This document shows, one piece after another, positions 19,333 to 27,971 of a stretch of DNA of 64,000 bases. The DNA is from Puniceibacterium sp. IMCC21224 (GTDB taxonomy: Bacteria > Pseudomonadota > Alphaproteobacteria > Rhodobacterales > Rhodobacteraceae), in contig NZ_LDPY01000001.1 in the NCBI RefSeq assembly GCF_001038505.1, positions 2,542,001 to 2,606,000 of the forward strand, given 5' to 3'. The position numbers and the translations under genes were made by a program. How positions within the stretch are numbered: the first letter of the stretch is position 1; every line of letters begins with the position of its first letter. The notes under the pieces were generated by a model. That model made no database searches, was not told where the DNA came from, and worked only from the letters and a program-made list of their open reading frames with translations.

Positions 19333-19436
19333 CATGCAATTGTTCCAGCGGAGCACGCCTGCGGCGCGCACAGGTTTCCGGCACGGGCTGCACCCTGTTG
19401 GGATGCGGCTCGTGTCAGCACATGACATGAGCGTCG

Positions 19437-20429
19437 TCAGGCGGAAACATCCACCACGACCCGCCCCCGAACCTTGCCTTGCAGAATATCGGCACCAAGC
19501 TGGGGCAGATCCGAGAGCGTTGCCGGTTGCACCATGGCGTTCAGCTTGTCCATCGGCAGATCCGCCGCGATCCGTCCCCAGGCCCGCACCCGGTTGTCAT
19601 AGGGCTGCATCACTGAATCGATCCCCAACAGATTGATCCCGCGCAGCAGGAACGGAATCACTGTCGCAGGCAGCCCGGCCCCCCCCGCCAGCCCCACAGC
19701 AGCAACACTGGCACCGTATTTCATCTGCCCCAAAGCGCGCGCCAGCATCGCACCACCGACAGCATCGATACAACCTGCCCAGGTCTCGCCCTCCAAGGGG
19801 CGCTTCACGGTTTCGTTAATCTCTTCACGTGGCACGATACGGCTGGCACCAAGGTGGCGCAGATAGTCCTGTGTCTCAGGTCGGCCTGTTACCCCAGCCA
19901 CCTCATGCCCCAGAGCGGCAAGCAGCGCCACCGCAACCGACCCGACGCCCCCCGCAGCGCCAGTGACCAGAACCGGTCCGGCACCAGGCTCAAGCCCGTG
20001 ATCCTCAAGTGCCATCACTGCCAGCATCGCGGTCAATCCCGCCGTGCCAACGGCCATCGCAGCGCGGGTGTCCAGCCCCGCAGGCAAAGGCACCAACCAA
20101 TCGGCCCGGACCCGCGCCTTCTCGGCATAGCCCCCCCAATGCGCCTCCCCGACGCGCCAGCCGGTCAGCACAACCTTGTCGCCAGCCGTGTAGCGCGGAT
20201 CGGACGACTGCTCGACCGTCCCGGCAAAGTCGATCCCCGGGACATGCGGATAGGTCCGCACCAAGCCACCGCCAGGACCGATGCACAGCCCATCCTTGTA
20301 ATTCACGGTGGAATATTCCACGGCGACAACAACCTCTCCCTCCGGCAGGTCCTCCAATCCGATCTGCTTGACCGAGGCCGCAGTCTTGCCACTCTCTGCA
20401 TCTTTCTCCACGACAAGAGCCTTGAACAT
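19437..20429 (-). CDS. acuI: Acryloyl-CoA reductase-like MDR oxidoreductase (AcuI/YhdH family)
   Basis: A 330-residue zinc-free medium-chain reductase. It has the family NYKDGL motif near the N-terminus, a PGIDFAGTV stretch, the NADPH-binding loop VTGAAGGVGSVAV, and a C-terminal LPMDKLNAMV segment. AcuI reduces acryloyl-CoA to propionyl-CoA and is part of DMSP and propionate metabolism in Rhodobacterales. No acuR, acuK or DMSP lyase is visible here, so the specific substrate is inferred from family resemblance. It is convergent with the BCCT gene. Confidence 0.87.
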   Translation of the reverse strand: MFKALVVEKDAESGKTAASVKQIGLEDLPEGEVVVAVEYSTVNYKDGLCIGPGGGLVRTYPHVPGIDFAGTVEQSSDPRYTAGDKVVLTGWRVGEAHWGGYAEKARVRADWLVPLPAGLDTRAAMAVGTAGLTAMLAVMALEDHGLEPGAGPVLVTGAAGGVGSVAVALLAALGHEVAGVTGRPETQDYLRHLGASRIVPREEINETVKRPLEGETWAGCIDAVGGAMLARALGQMKYGASVAAVGLAGGAGLPATVIPFLLRGINLLGIDSVMQPYDNRVRAWGRIAADLPMDKLNAMVQPATLSDLPQLGADILQGKVRGRVVVDVSA

Positions 20430-20592
20430 CGCTTATCCTTTCACTGAACGACGCCGGGCCCGCCCCTGTGTCGTATGGTTGTCGCCGACCCTGCATCGCA
20501 AAACCCGCGTATCATTCCCTTAAAACCCGCAAACGCACCTCTGCCAACGGGATGGCGGGCGGGGCGTCGCCGAAGGCGCGCGGCGTTCGACA

Positions 20593-21120
20593 TCACAGCC
20601 ACGCCCCCGTGTCGGGCATGAAGGCAAAGTCCGTCACAGGGGCAACTGCACCCGCCTGCGTCAACATCGCATGGATCTGCCCGCGGTGATGAGTCTGGTG
20701 ATTAAACATATGCACCACGCATGGCGCGAAATCCCGCGTGACCTCCCGGCCCACCAACCCCGACACCCAAGTCAGTGGTCCCGCCAATTCACCAGTACCA
20801 ACCCGCCCAGACCAACCCAGAATCCGCGCATCCAGTCGCAGCCGTTCTGACCGCCATTCGGCCAGATTCTGCGTCATCCGCACGCTGCCGCCGATCCCGT
20901 CCGTCGGCGCATCACCGTCTTCAAACCGGCTCATCCACATCAGATCGGCCCAAAGAAGATGGTTCGCCGTCGCCTGTATCGACCCAAAGAACCCCTGCCG
21001 GTCCGCCTCAAACTCTGCCACGTCCAAACCGGCAAAGGCGTCTGCCATCTGCCAGTTCTGCCAGGCGTTGTAGCGCGCCATAGCGTCGCAATACTCTGGG
21101 CCGATCATCGCAGTCGTCAC
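20593..21120 (-). CDS. DinB family protein (putative metal-dependent hydrolase/thiol transferase fold)
   Basis: A 175-residue four-helix DinB/YfiT-fold protein. The metal-binding histidine pattern is visible as an N-terminal HLLWADL histidine and a C-terminal FNHQTHHRGQ helix. I place the start at GTG 21120 because it overlaps the DUF1326 stop as GTGA; an ATG at 21108 is an alternative. It is the third gene of the DUF2182-DUF1326-DinB unit. DinB-fold proteins often act in thiol-dependent transfer, but nothing here identifies a substrate. Confidence 0.87.
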   Translation of the reverse strand: MTTAMIGPEYCDAMARYNAWQNWQMADAFAGLDVAEFEADRQGFFGSIQATANHLLWADLMWMSRFEDGDAPTDGIGGSVRMTQNLAEWRSERLRLDARILGWSGRVGTGELAGPLTWVSGLVGREVTRDFAPCVVHMFNHQTHHRGQIHAMLTQAGAVAPVTDFAFMPDTGAWL

Positions 21121-21821
21121 TTTGGACCTTTCCAGTTGATCGGGCAGATCTCGGCAGACTTGCCACCAAAATCCCAAACCCGCCCAAAATCGCGGACCTT
21201 GGATTTCAGCCCCTTTGCAGCAATGATATTCGGACCCATCCAGTATTTCGAATTGCTGATCATCACCGGCTGATCCGGGGTGGCCCCGTCGAGCATCTCG
21301 ATCTCAGCCTGTATCTTGCGACCGATGAACAATCCGCGCTTGCGTCCGTCGCGCACGATCTCGACCTTCTCGCGCTCTGCCCCGACGATATCCGACACCA
21401 GCATCGTGAACAGCCCGGTCGTCCCCCCGGCAGCCCCGCTGAAAATCTGCAACAGCCCGTTATACGCCTTGCCCGAGGCCCGCTCGTCAACATAGGCGGC
21501 GACCTTCCAGCCGCCCTCGGCCATGCGGCCAGGGATCTCGACCATCAGGCCGACATTCAGCCCCGCCAGGCTTTCACCCTCAAAATGGCCTTCATCGATC
21601 GCGATTGCCATCCAGGCATAACAATGCCCCTCGGTCGGGGGATGCGCGCCCAGGCTGACGACACAGGGACAAAACAGCGTGCAGGAACAGTTCAGAAACA
21701 GCTCGCCTTTGATGGCCCATTCCGTTGGCACCATCTTGCGCCGTTTCGGGTTGGTCATGCGCTGATCTATGCGCTGCGACACAGGCAGCCTGTCAGCCCC
21801 CGGTACTCGTTCTACTGCCAT
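21117..21821 (-). CDS. DUF1326 domain protein
   Basis: A 234-residue protein of the DUF1326 family, recognised by the cysteine cluster NCSCTLFCPC near residue 45, which could bind a metal. The ATG at 21821 has GAGGGGG six bases upstream, so the 22-residue N-terminal arm before MTNPKRRK is probably translated. DUF1326 and DUF2182 genes are commonly paired, as here (gap of 26 bases). The function is unknown; metal handling is a guess from the cysteines and the partner. Its stop overlaps the DinB start. Confidence 0.88.
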   Translation of the reverse strand: MAVERVPGADRLPVSQRIDQRMTNPKRRKMVPTEWAIKGELFLNCSCTLFCPCVVSLGAHPPTEGHCYAWMAIAIDEGHFEGESLAGLNVGLMVEIPGRMAEGGWKVAAYVDERASGKAYNGLLQIFSGAAGGTTGLFTMLVSDIVGAEREKVEIVRDGRKRGLFIGRKIQAEIEMLDGATPDQPVMISNSKYWMGPNIIAAKGLKSKVRDFGRVWDFGGKSAEICPINWKGPK

Positions 21822-21847
21822 GTTCGCCCCCTCGCGTTATCCATTTT

Positions 21848-22624
21848 TCAGATCGGCCCCATCGCCAACGCCACACCCGCCGCGATCAGAGCCCCTCCCA
21901 GTGGCTTCATCACAAGATGACCCAGCTGCGGCAGTTTTTCCAACACCATGAACAGCGTCGCCAACCCCATCCAGGCCAGATTCATGAACCCCCCGACGAA
22001 CCCCAGCACCATAAAGCCCCAGCAACAGCCAACACAAAATGCCCCCAAACCCAGCCCCATGCGCAGCCCGCCAGCACAGCCCCGGCGCCAATGACCCAGA
22101 AAAAACAGTGTCGGCGCGTGGCAGACCCCGTGACACACGGCCTTGGCCCGACTGAATTGGAATGCTCCGACGGCGATCAGCAGCGCGGCGGACAGACCAC
22201 GCGAAGTGGCAATCCCCAGCATGTCAATCCACCCGGCAAACAGCAAACCCAGCTGCAATGCGGCGATCGCTGCCGCGAAACTCACCCAAACTAGAAAATA
22301 CCCCAGTGACACACCCAGCCACCCGCCCCGTGTGCCATCGGCACTAACCATCAGATCCTCATAGGACCGCAATGTCGGCACCAGAGTCGGCAGCATCATC
22401 GCCGCCATCATGATCGCCCACATGGCAAACAACGGGCCGAACCGCGCCATCGGCATCGCCATATCCATGCGCGGATCCATGCCCTGCATCGCCTGCGCCA
22501 TCGCCCCTGGTCGCCCCAAAAGATCCAGCCCCATGCTGGTGCTCATGGCATACATTGTCCACCACGCGCCCAGAATGGTGGCAAAGAACCCCAGCCATAG
22601 GCCGCTGCGCACAATGCCTTGCAT
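21848..22624 (-). CDS. DUF2182 predicted metal-binding integral membrane protein
   Basis: A 258-residue membrane protein with about six helices. It is rich in methionine in the first half (around 40-100: MDPRMDMAMPMARFGPLFAM and MMAAMMLPTL) and has His/Cys residues around CHGVCHAP. This matches DUF2182, annotated as predicted metal-binding membrane proteins. The Met-rich stretches would suit soft metals such as copper, but this is inference. The start ATG has GGGAGG upstream. It leads the operon with DUF1326 and dinB, divergent from the FadR-type regulator. Confidence 0.88.
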   Translation of the reverse strand: MQGIVRSGLWLGFFATILGAWWTMYAMSTSMGLDLLGRPGAMAQAMQGMDPRMDMAMPMARFGPLFAMWAIMMAAMMLPTLVPTLRSYEDLMVSADGTRGGWLGVSLGYFLVWVSFAAAIAALQLGLLFAGWIDMLGIATSRGLSAALLIAVGAFQFSRAKAVCHGVCHAPTLFFLGHWRRGCAGGLRMGLGLGAFCVGCCWGFMVLGFVGGFMNLAWMGLATLFMVLEKLPQLGHLVMKPLGGALIAAGVALAMGPI

Positions 22625-22665
22625 CCGGACCCTCCCAAGTCGGCCGCATCTAAACGTGGTTGCCC

Positions 22666-22693
22666 TTGACGCGACTCGCTGTCGCCTTAATAA
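22666..22693 (+). promoter_or_regulatory. Candidate promoter of the FadR-type regulator
   Basis: TTGACG at 22666-22671 and TAATAA at 22688-22693 are separated by 16 bases, resembling a sigma-70 promoter. The predicted start of transcription falls within the first operator-like repeat (22691-22703), which fits autorepression. Confidence 0.45.
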
Positions 22694-22736
22694 ATGTCAG
22701 ACAATTGCAAATCGGGCAAATCCTAAATGTCAGACA
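22691..22736. promoter_or_regulatory. Paired 13-bp operator repeats of the GntR-type regulator
   Basis: TAAATGTCAGACA occurs identically at 22691-22703 and 22724-22736, 33 bases apart. Each contains the palindrome TGTCAGACA, the type of short dyad bound by FadR/GntR regulators. The second copy ends one base before the regulator ATG at 22738, so binding there would block both promoter and ribosome site. The pair sits between divergent genes and could also control DUF2182-DUF1326-dinB. Confidence 0.7.
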
Positions 22737-22737
22737 T

Positions 22738-23505
22738 ATGAAGATCGACCCGAACAGCCGCGCCGACCTCTCGGCCCAAATCGCCAAGGCGATCCGCGAT
22801 GCCATCGTTGCCGGAAAACTGATTGTCGGTGACCGCCTGCCATCCGAGGCCGAACTGGCCGAGCAATTTTCCGTGTCCCGCCCCACCGTCCGCGAAGCGC
22901 TGAAACGGCTCGCTGCCCAGAGCCTGATACGCACCCAGCGAGGCGCAACCGGCGGCGCATTCGTAAATCATCTGAGCTATGACGAAGCGCATAGCCAGCA
23001 GATCACCACATCCACCCTGCTGCTGTCGATGAACGCGATCAGCTTTGATGTTGCCTGTGAGGCGCGGTATGCGCTGGAACGTGCCTGTGCCCCGCTGGCC
23101 GCGCAACGCCGAACCCAGGCACATCTGCAGATTCTGCGCGACGAGATTGCGACCCAGAGCACAGCAAATCTGAGCGACGAGGCATTTTGTGCCTCTGACG
23201 TCACCTTTCACCGCGCGCTGGTCGACGCCGCCGTCAATCCGGTGCTGTCCTACCAACTGGCCGGTGCGGTCGAGGCGATGCAACCGTTGATGAACATGAT
23301 CACCTTCAGCGCCCGTTCCCGTGTCACCATCATTGCCCTGCACCGCCGCATCGCCGATGCGCTCGAACAGCAGGACAGTGCCGGAACCGATGACGCGCTC
23401 GCCGCGCTTGAGATATATACAAAGACGCTGGCGCGTGATGTGATGTCTGTCCGCGCGCCGCACGCCAGCGAAAACCGCTCGAACGCTATCCTCAAAATGC
23501 GCTGA
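22738..23505 (+). CDS. FadR/GntR family transcriptional regulator
   Basis: A 255-residue regulator. The N-terminal winged helix-turn-helix (about 10-75) has the GntR pattern LPSEAELAEQFSVSRPTVRE followed by the GGAFV wing. The C-terminal FCD domain is all-helical (about 95-230), with a DVTFHRAL metal/ligand motif. I start at ATG 22738; upstream in-frame TTG starts would run through the operator repeats. No Shine-Dalgarno is visible, and a 4-codon ATG frame at 22728 (MSDI, stop) overlaps the start. The ligand is unknown, but FCD regulators usually sense small organic acids. Confidence 0.88.
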   Translation: MKIDPNSRADLSAQIAKAIRDAIVAGKLIVGDRLPSEAELAEQFSVSRPTVREALKRLAAQSLIRTQRGATGGAFVNHLSYDEAHSQQITTSTLLLSMNAISFDVACEARYALERACAPLAAQRRTQAHLQILRDEIATQSTANLSDEAFCASDVTFHRALVDAAVNPVLSYQLAGAVEAMQPLMNMITFSARSRVTIIALHRRIADALEQQDSAGTDDALAALEIYTKTLARDVMSVRAPHASENRSNAILKMR

Positions 23506-23855
23506 ATTTTGTTCCTGATGCAGTCATCTGACAAAATTCCATAACGCTTTGAGAACGGGCGCTCAGTGCCCCCGAACTGGTCCCCGGATCATCCTCAATT
23601 GTGCGACGACACCAAGCCATGGTCACATCAATTTTCACTTGCCTTCTAGCCACGTCTGACCTTCGGACTGAAATGCCAGAAAACGGGCGGGGTGCGATCG
23701 CCCAGCGTGTTCGGGCGGGTTGCGGACGCATCAGAACGCCACTTCAACGCTCTTGTGGTGTGCCATGACCCCAAGTGGCGAAAAATGCGGCGCGACACTC
23801 TTTTGTTTCGCTGCAAATTGAATATGCTGAGTCCGCAACCAAAGGGGATGGCGGC
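23506..23855. other. Intergenic region upstream of sspB
   Basis: About 350 bases without a convincing gene. It must hold the sspB promoter and the end of the regulator transcript; I see no strong terminator, tRNA or repeat. Confidence 0.5.
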
Positions 23856-24341
23856 ATGCCAAGAGGCATCGACTACGGAAATCTAATGCATCGCGCGATG
23901 CGCGGACTGATTCAGGAGGTGCTGGAAGGTGTACAGGCCAACGGCCTGCCAAGTGATCATCATTTCTTTATCACCTTTGATACCGGCCACCCGGATGTCG
24001 AGATCGCGGACTGGCTGTCCGACCGCTACCCAGGTGAAATGACCGTCGTCATGCAGCACTGGTTCGACAAGCTGGAGGTCACCGACGAAGGCTTTTCCGT
24101 GACACTGAACTTTGGGTCAGAACCCGAGCGGCTCTATATTCCCTATGACGCCATCAAAACGTTTGTAGATCCATCGGTTGAATTCGGCCTACGATTCGAG
24201 ACCCACGCAGAGGACGAGGACGACGATCCGATACCGGTGTCACCCGATCCGGTGAGTGCCGAACAGCCAAGCCCCGCGCCGATAAGCGACAGTGGCAAAA
24301 AGGACGCCGAAGTTGTCAGCCTGGATTCGTTTCGCAAATAA
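23856..24341 (+). CDS. sspB: SspB-type ClpXP adaptor protein
   Basis: A 161-residue protein of the alphaproteobacterial SspB group, which tethers ssrA-tagged and other substrates to the ClpXP protease. The folded substrate-binding domain spans about 5-115 (IDYGNLMHRAMRGLIQEVL, then HHFFITFDT and the FDKLEVTDEGFSVTLNFG sheet). A flexible acidic linker rich in D, E, P and S leads to a C-terminal VVSLDSFRK, the expected ClpX-binding tail. The ATG at 23856 follows GGGGATGG; an upstream in-frame extension lacks family similarity. Confidence 0.88.
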   Translation: MPRGIDYGNLMHRAMRGLIQEVLEGVQANGLPSDHHFFITFDTGHPDVEIADWLSDRYPGEMTVVMQHWFDKLEVTDEGFSVTLNFGSEPERLYIPYDAIKTFVDPSVEFGLRFETHAEDEDDDPIPVSPDPVSAEQPSPAPISDSGKKDAEVVSLDSFRK

Positions 24342-24449
24342 ACCTCCGGCTGTCCGGCGGAAATTGACCTGAATGTGACCTTAGGTCTTTTTATCCGTCC
24401 CATGCGCCTATAAGTCTCGGATGTCAGTGGTTTGCGAGAAGGCGGCACG

Positions 24450-25016
24450 ATGCGCGAAGACGGCCATTTCTACGTTTTTCTGAAACAGCTTTTGCGGCGT
24501 CCGCAGGAAATTTCCGCTCTCACCCCCTCGTCAGAAAAGCTTGCCCGCGCTATGGCGCACGAAGTTCCGCCCGGCAGCGGCCCCGTGGTCGAACTGGGCC
24601 CCGGCACCGGCAAGATCACCGAAGCATTGCTGAAACAGGACATCCCCGCCGGGGACCTGCACCTGATCGAGTTGAACACCGATTTTGTCGACCACCTGCG
24701 CAGCCGGTTTCCGCAAACGCATGTGCATGCCGCTGCGGCACAGTCGCTGGGCAATATGGGCCTGAACGATCTGCGCGCCGTTGTGTCCGGCCTGCCGCTG
24801 TTGTCGTTTTCCACGGCATTGCAACGCGAAATTCTGACCGCTGCGTTTGCCGCCCTGCGTCCCGGCGGCGTCTTTATACAATTCACCTACGGACCGCAGC
24901 ATCCCTTGGCCGAAGAGGTGCTGCGCGAACTGGGCCTCAGCGTCACACGGACTGCGCGGATCTGGGGCAACCTGCCGCCCGCACGGGTCTATGTCTATCG
25001 CCGCCGTCCGGTGTGA
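24450..25016 (+). CDS. SAM-dependent methyltransferase, phospholipid N-methyltransferase-like
   Basis: A 189-residue class I methyltransferase. SAM motif I is VVELGPGTGKITEALL (about 46-61), followed by an acidic LIELN motif. The N-terminal FLKQLLRRPQEISALTPSS segment resembles bacterial phospholipid N-methyltransferases (PmtA type), which convert phosphatidylethanolamine towards phosphatidylcholine. The ATG at 24450 has AGAAGG upstream. Resemblance to rRNA dimethylases is an alternative, so the substrate is not certain. Confidence 0.8.
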   Translation: MREDGHFYVFLKQLLRRPQEISALTPSSEKLARAMAHEVPPGSGPVVELGPGTGKITEALLKQDIPAGDLHLIELNTDFVDHLRSRFPQTHVHAAAAQSLGNMGLNDLRAVVSGLPLLSFSTALQREILTAAFAALRPGGVFIQFTYGPQHPLAEEVLRELGLSVTRTARIWGNLPPARVYVYRRRPV

Positions 25017-25095
25017 TAGCTGCGCGGGTTAAAGCATTGCCGCGCTGCGCTGCGCCCGCTAAACCGCTAGGAACGTCAGCCGACAGGAGCCTTCC

Positions 25096-26490
25096 ATGAC
25101 ATCGACCCGCACCGAGACCGACAGCTTTGGCCCTCTTGAGGTGCCCGCCGACAAATACTGGGGCGCGCAGACGCAACGCTCGATCATCAACTTTCCCATC
25201 GGCTGGGAAAAGCAGCCGGTCGCGATCATTCGCGCGCTTGGCGTGATCAAACAGGCCTGCGCCGCTGTAAACATGGTTCAGGGTGATATGCCAACCGAGA
25301 TTGGCAATGCCATCACCGCCGCCGCGCAAGAGGTGATTGACGGCAAATATGACGACAATTTTCCGTTGGTGGTCTGGCAGACCGGATCGGGCACCCAGTC
25401 CAACATGAACGCGAACGAGGTAATCTCGAACCGCGCGATCGAGATGCTGGGCGGCGAGATGGGTTCGAAAAAGCCGGTGCACCCCAACGATCATTGCAAC
25501 ATGGGCCAGTCGTCGAACGATACCTTCCCGACCGCGATGCATGTCGCCATCGGCATGATGGCGCGCGACATGCTGCTGCCCGGTTTGCACAAACTGCACA
25601 CAGCCCTTGTCGCCAAATCTAAAGAATTCAAAGATATCATCAAGATCGGTCGCACCCACACCCAGGACGCGACGCCGCTGACGCTGGGCCAGGAATTCGG
25701 CGGTTATGCGCATCAGGTCGCCAAAGGCATCAAGCGGGTCGAAATGTGCCTGCCAGACATCTACGAACTGGCGCAGGGCGGTACCGCCGTTGGCACCGGC
25801 CTGAATACGAAACAGGGCTGGGACACCCGCGTCGCAGCCGAAATCGCATCGATCACCGATCTCCCCTTTGTCACCGCCGCCAACAAGTTCGAGGCGCTCG
25901 CCGCCCACGATGCGATGGTGATGTTCTCAGGCGCACTCAAAACCGTCGCGGCCTCACTGTTCAAGATCGCCAACGACATGCGGTTGCTCGGGTCCGGCCC
26001 CCGCTCGGGTCTGGGCGAATTGATCCTTCCCGAGAACGAGCCCGGGTCGTCGATCATGCCGGGCAAGGTCAACCCAACCCAAGCCGAGGCGCTGACCATG
26101 GTCTGCGCGCAGGTCATGGGCAATGACGCGGCTGTAGGTTTTGCAGGGTCACAGGGCCATTTCGAACTGAACGTCTATAACCCGATGATGTCGTACAACG
26201 TGCTTCAGAGCATGCAGTTGCTGGGTGACGCCGCAGGCAGCTTTACCGACAATATGGTTGTTGGCACGCAGGCCAATATCCCCCGGATCGACAAGCTGAT
26301 GAAGGAATCGCTGATGTTGGTGACCGCGCTGGCGCCCACCATCGGGTATGACAACGCCACCAAGGTCGCCAAGACCGCACACAAGAACGGCACCACCCTG
26401 CGCGAAGAGGCGATCGCCCTTGGCTTTGTCGATGCGGAAACCTTTGACCGCGTGGTGCGCCCCGAAGATATGATTGGACCCAAGGGATGA
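25096..26490 (+). CDS. fumC: Class II fumarate hydratase
   Basis: The 464-residue iron-independent fumarase converts fumarate to L-malate in the TCA cycle. The superfamily signature [13 protein letters not shown] is at about 318-330, and the active-site regions [10 protein letters not shown] and [16 protein letters not shown] are intact. The start ATG has AGGAG upstream. The DUF4169 gene overlaps its stop by 4 bases (ATGA), then a ribbon-helix-helix gene follows, a string commonly seen in Rhodobacterales. Confidence 0.97.
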   Translation: MTSTRTETDSFGPLEVPADKYWGAQTQRSIINFPIGWEKQPVAIIRALGVIKQACAAVNMVQGDMPTEIGNAITAAAQEVIDGKYDDNFPLVVWQTGSGTQSNMNANEVISNRAIEMLGGEMGSKKPVHPNDHCNMGQSSNDTFPTAMHVAIGMMARDMLLPGLHKLHTALVAKSKEFKDIIKIGRTHTQDATPLTLGQEFGGYAHQVAKGIKRVEMCLPDIYELAQGGTAVGTGLNTKQGWDTRVAAEIASITDLPFVTAANKFEALAAHDAMVMFSGALKTVAASLFKIANDMRLLGSGPRSGLGELILPENEPGSSIMPGKVNPTQAEALTMVCAQVMGNDAAVGFAGSQGHFELNVYNPMMSYNVLQSMQLLGDAAGSFTDNMVVGTQANIPRIDKLMKESLMLVTALAPTIGYDNATKVAKTAHKNGTTLREEAIALGFVDAETFDRVVRPEDMIGPKG

Positions 26491-26672
26491 GCAATCTCAC
26501 CAACCTCAACAAGGCGCGTAAAGACCGGAAACGTGACGCCGAAAAGCGGGATGCGAACACGCATTCCGCTAAATTCGGACGCAGTAAGGCGGAAAAACAA
26601 GCCATGGCAGCCAAGCTGACCAAAGCCGCCAAGGCATTGGACGGTCACCAGCTCGATACCAAGGACGCATGA
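26487..26672 (+). CDS. DUF4169 family small basic protein
   Basis: A 61-residue, very basic protein ([17 protein letters not shown]) of the DUF4169 type, probably helical. It overlaps fumC at its start and the ribbon-helix-helix gene at its end, each by 4 bases, so it is translated as part of the fumC operon. Function unknown; the charge would suit nucleic-acid or ribosome binding, but that is a guess. Confidence 0.8.
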   Translation: MSNLTNLNKARKDRKRDAEKRDANTHSAKFGRSKAEKQAMAAKLTKAAKALDGHQLDTKDA

Positions 26673-26887
26673 GCGGCCGCCCGGTCAAACGCTCTCTCAC
26701 TCTGCGCGGCCACCGTACCTCTGTGTCTCTTGAAGACGCGTTTTGGCGCGCCTTCCGGGACATTGCCGCCGCAGAGAACAAACCGATCAACCAATTGGCA
26801 GCCGAAATCGACGCCGACCGAGACATGGATGTCGGCTTGGCCTCGGCCATCCGTGTCCACGTTCTGGACCACTTCAGAAAGAATTAG
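26669..26887 (+). CDS. Ribbon-helix-helix domain protein
   Basis: A 72-residue protein with the pattern KRSLTLRGHRTSVSLEDAFW (beta strand then helix) and a second helix NKPINQLAAEIDADRD, matching arylsulfotransferase/Ros-like ribbon-helix-helix domains. It probably binds DNA as a dimer or regulates locally. The start overlaps the DUF4169 stop. No obvious operator was found nearby. Confidence 0.8.
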   Translation: MSGRPVKRSLTLRGHRTSVSLEDAFWRAFRDIAAAENKPINQLAAEIDADRDMDVGLASAIRVHVLDHFRKN

Positions 26888-26980
26888 ACCCTCGCGCGCC
26901 ACGCTCGACCACGCGGTGCAACCGCCGACATTCCAAACTACCCCTTGACGCATCGTGTTCGGACTTGCCAACATATCTGT

Positions 26981-27631
26981 ATGTTGCGACTAGTTGCTGC
27001 GGTTCATGCACTCCTTTTGGTATCCCCGGCCTTCGCGTGTGACATCGCGTTGTTATTGACCATGGACGTCTCGAATTCCGTCGATTCCGGCGAATACCGA
27101 TTGCAAATTGACGGGCTGGCGGATGCCTTGCGCGACTCTGAAATTGCCGAAAAACTGGTGCGGGGTGAAGTGGCCCTTGCTGTTGTGCAATGGTCTGGCC
27201 CCGACCGGCAGGAGCTGTCTGTTCCCTGGACGCGGATGCGCACCTTGCTGGATGTGGCACGATTGTCCGACCGCACCCGCTTGCTGCCCCGCGCGTTTAT
27301 CCTCTCTGATACTGCCCCGGCCGAGGCGCTGTCGTTCTCTCTCAGTCAGTTTCGCGCTGTGCCAGACTGTGAGCGCAAGGTCATCGACATCTCGGGCGAC
27401 GGCACGCCCAATTCAGGCTCTGACGTCGGACCACAACGCCGTCAGGCCGAAAGAATGGGCGTTACCATAAACGGGCTGGCGATCGAATCCCTTGGCATCG
27501 CGATAACCAATTTCTATCGTCGCAATCTGATCACCCGTGATGGTTTTGTCATCACAGCCCGCGGCCATCGCGACTATCCACGCGCGATCCGCCTGAAGAT
27601 CCTACGCGAAATCACCAAGATTATTGGCTAA
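26981..27631 (+). CDS. DUF1194 exported von Willebrand A-like protein
   Basis: A 216-residue protein with a signal peptide (MLRLVAAVHALLLVSPAFAC) and a vWA-like fold carrying a metal-ion adhesion motif, DVSNSVDSGE (DxSxS), near residue 30. A second motif region, DISGDGTPNSG, supports the vWA fold. DUF1194 proteins are exported and of unknown function, possibly in binding or assembly. I chose the ATG at 26981 because the signal peptide begins there. A weak TTGACG lies upstream at 26945. Confidence 0.82.
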   Translation: MLRLVAAVHALLLVSPAFACDIALLLTMDVSNSVDSGEYRLQIDGLADALRDSEIAEKLVRGEVALAVVQWSGPDRQELSVPWTRMRTLLDVARLSDRTRLLPRAFILSDTAPAEALSFSLSQFRAVPDCERKVIDISGDGTPNSGSDVGPQRRQAERMGVTINGLAIESLGIAITNFYRRNLITRDGFVITARGHRDYPRAIRLKILREITKIIG

Positions 27632-27919
27632 CCTTCTATCGGGTGCCCACCCTCTCCCGCTTGTTGCGGGATCAGAGTGTCGACGTTCCACCGCAATTTT
27701 TCATATTCGGGAGTGTGCCGCGCTACCGCTATTTGGCCGGTCATTGTCCAACAGCGCTAGCGACTGCTAGCTGCGCATTTAGAGAAAATTCAGGGCGCAG
27801 CGAAGACCAGAGCGTCAGTTGATTTTTGCAACGGGCCTGAGTGCCGAACCGCATAAGTTTGCATCTGATGAGATGCGACAATAGATGAGTCTGTTTTCTT
27901 GCTCACGACGCAAGATGGC
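27632..27919. other. Convergent intergenic region
   Basis: Between the DUF1194 gene (plus) and the bactofilin terminator (minus). A short hairpin CCCGC-TTGTT-GCGGG near 27657-27671 lacks a T-run. No gene is visible. Confidence 0.4.
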
Positions 27920-27949
27920 AAAAAAAGACCGCCCTGAAAAGGCGGTCTT
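27920..27949 (-). terminator. Intrinsic terminator of the M23-bactofilin operon
   Basis: AAGACCGCC (27925-27933) and GGCGGTCTT (27941-27949) form a perfect 9-bp stem with a 7-base loop. On the minus strand it is followed by a run of T. It lies 22 bases downstream of the bactofilin stop. Confidence 0.88.
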
Positions 27950-27971
27950 GGTCGTGCCGTATATGTCGGCT

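Noticed and set aside
22660..22662. TTG start for the FadR-type regulator
   Set aside because: It would place the promoter-like hexamers and both operator repeats inside the coding region and adds residues unlike GntR proteins.
27650..27683. Terminator after the DUF1194 gene
   Set aside because: The short CCCGC/GCGGG hairpin has no T-run after it on the plus strand.
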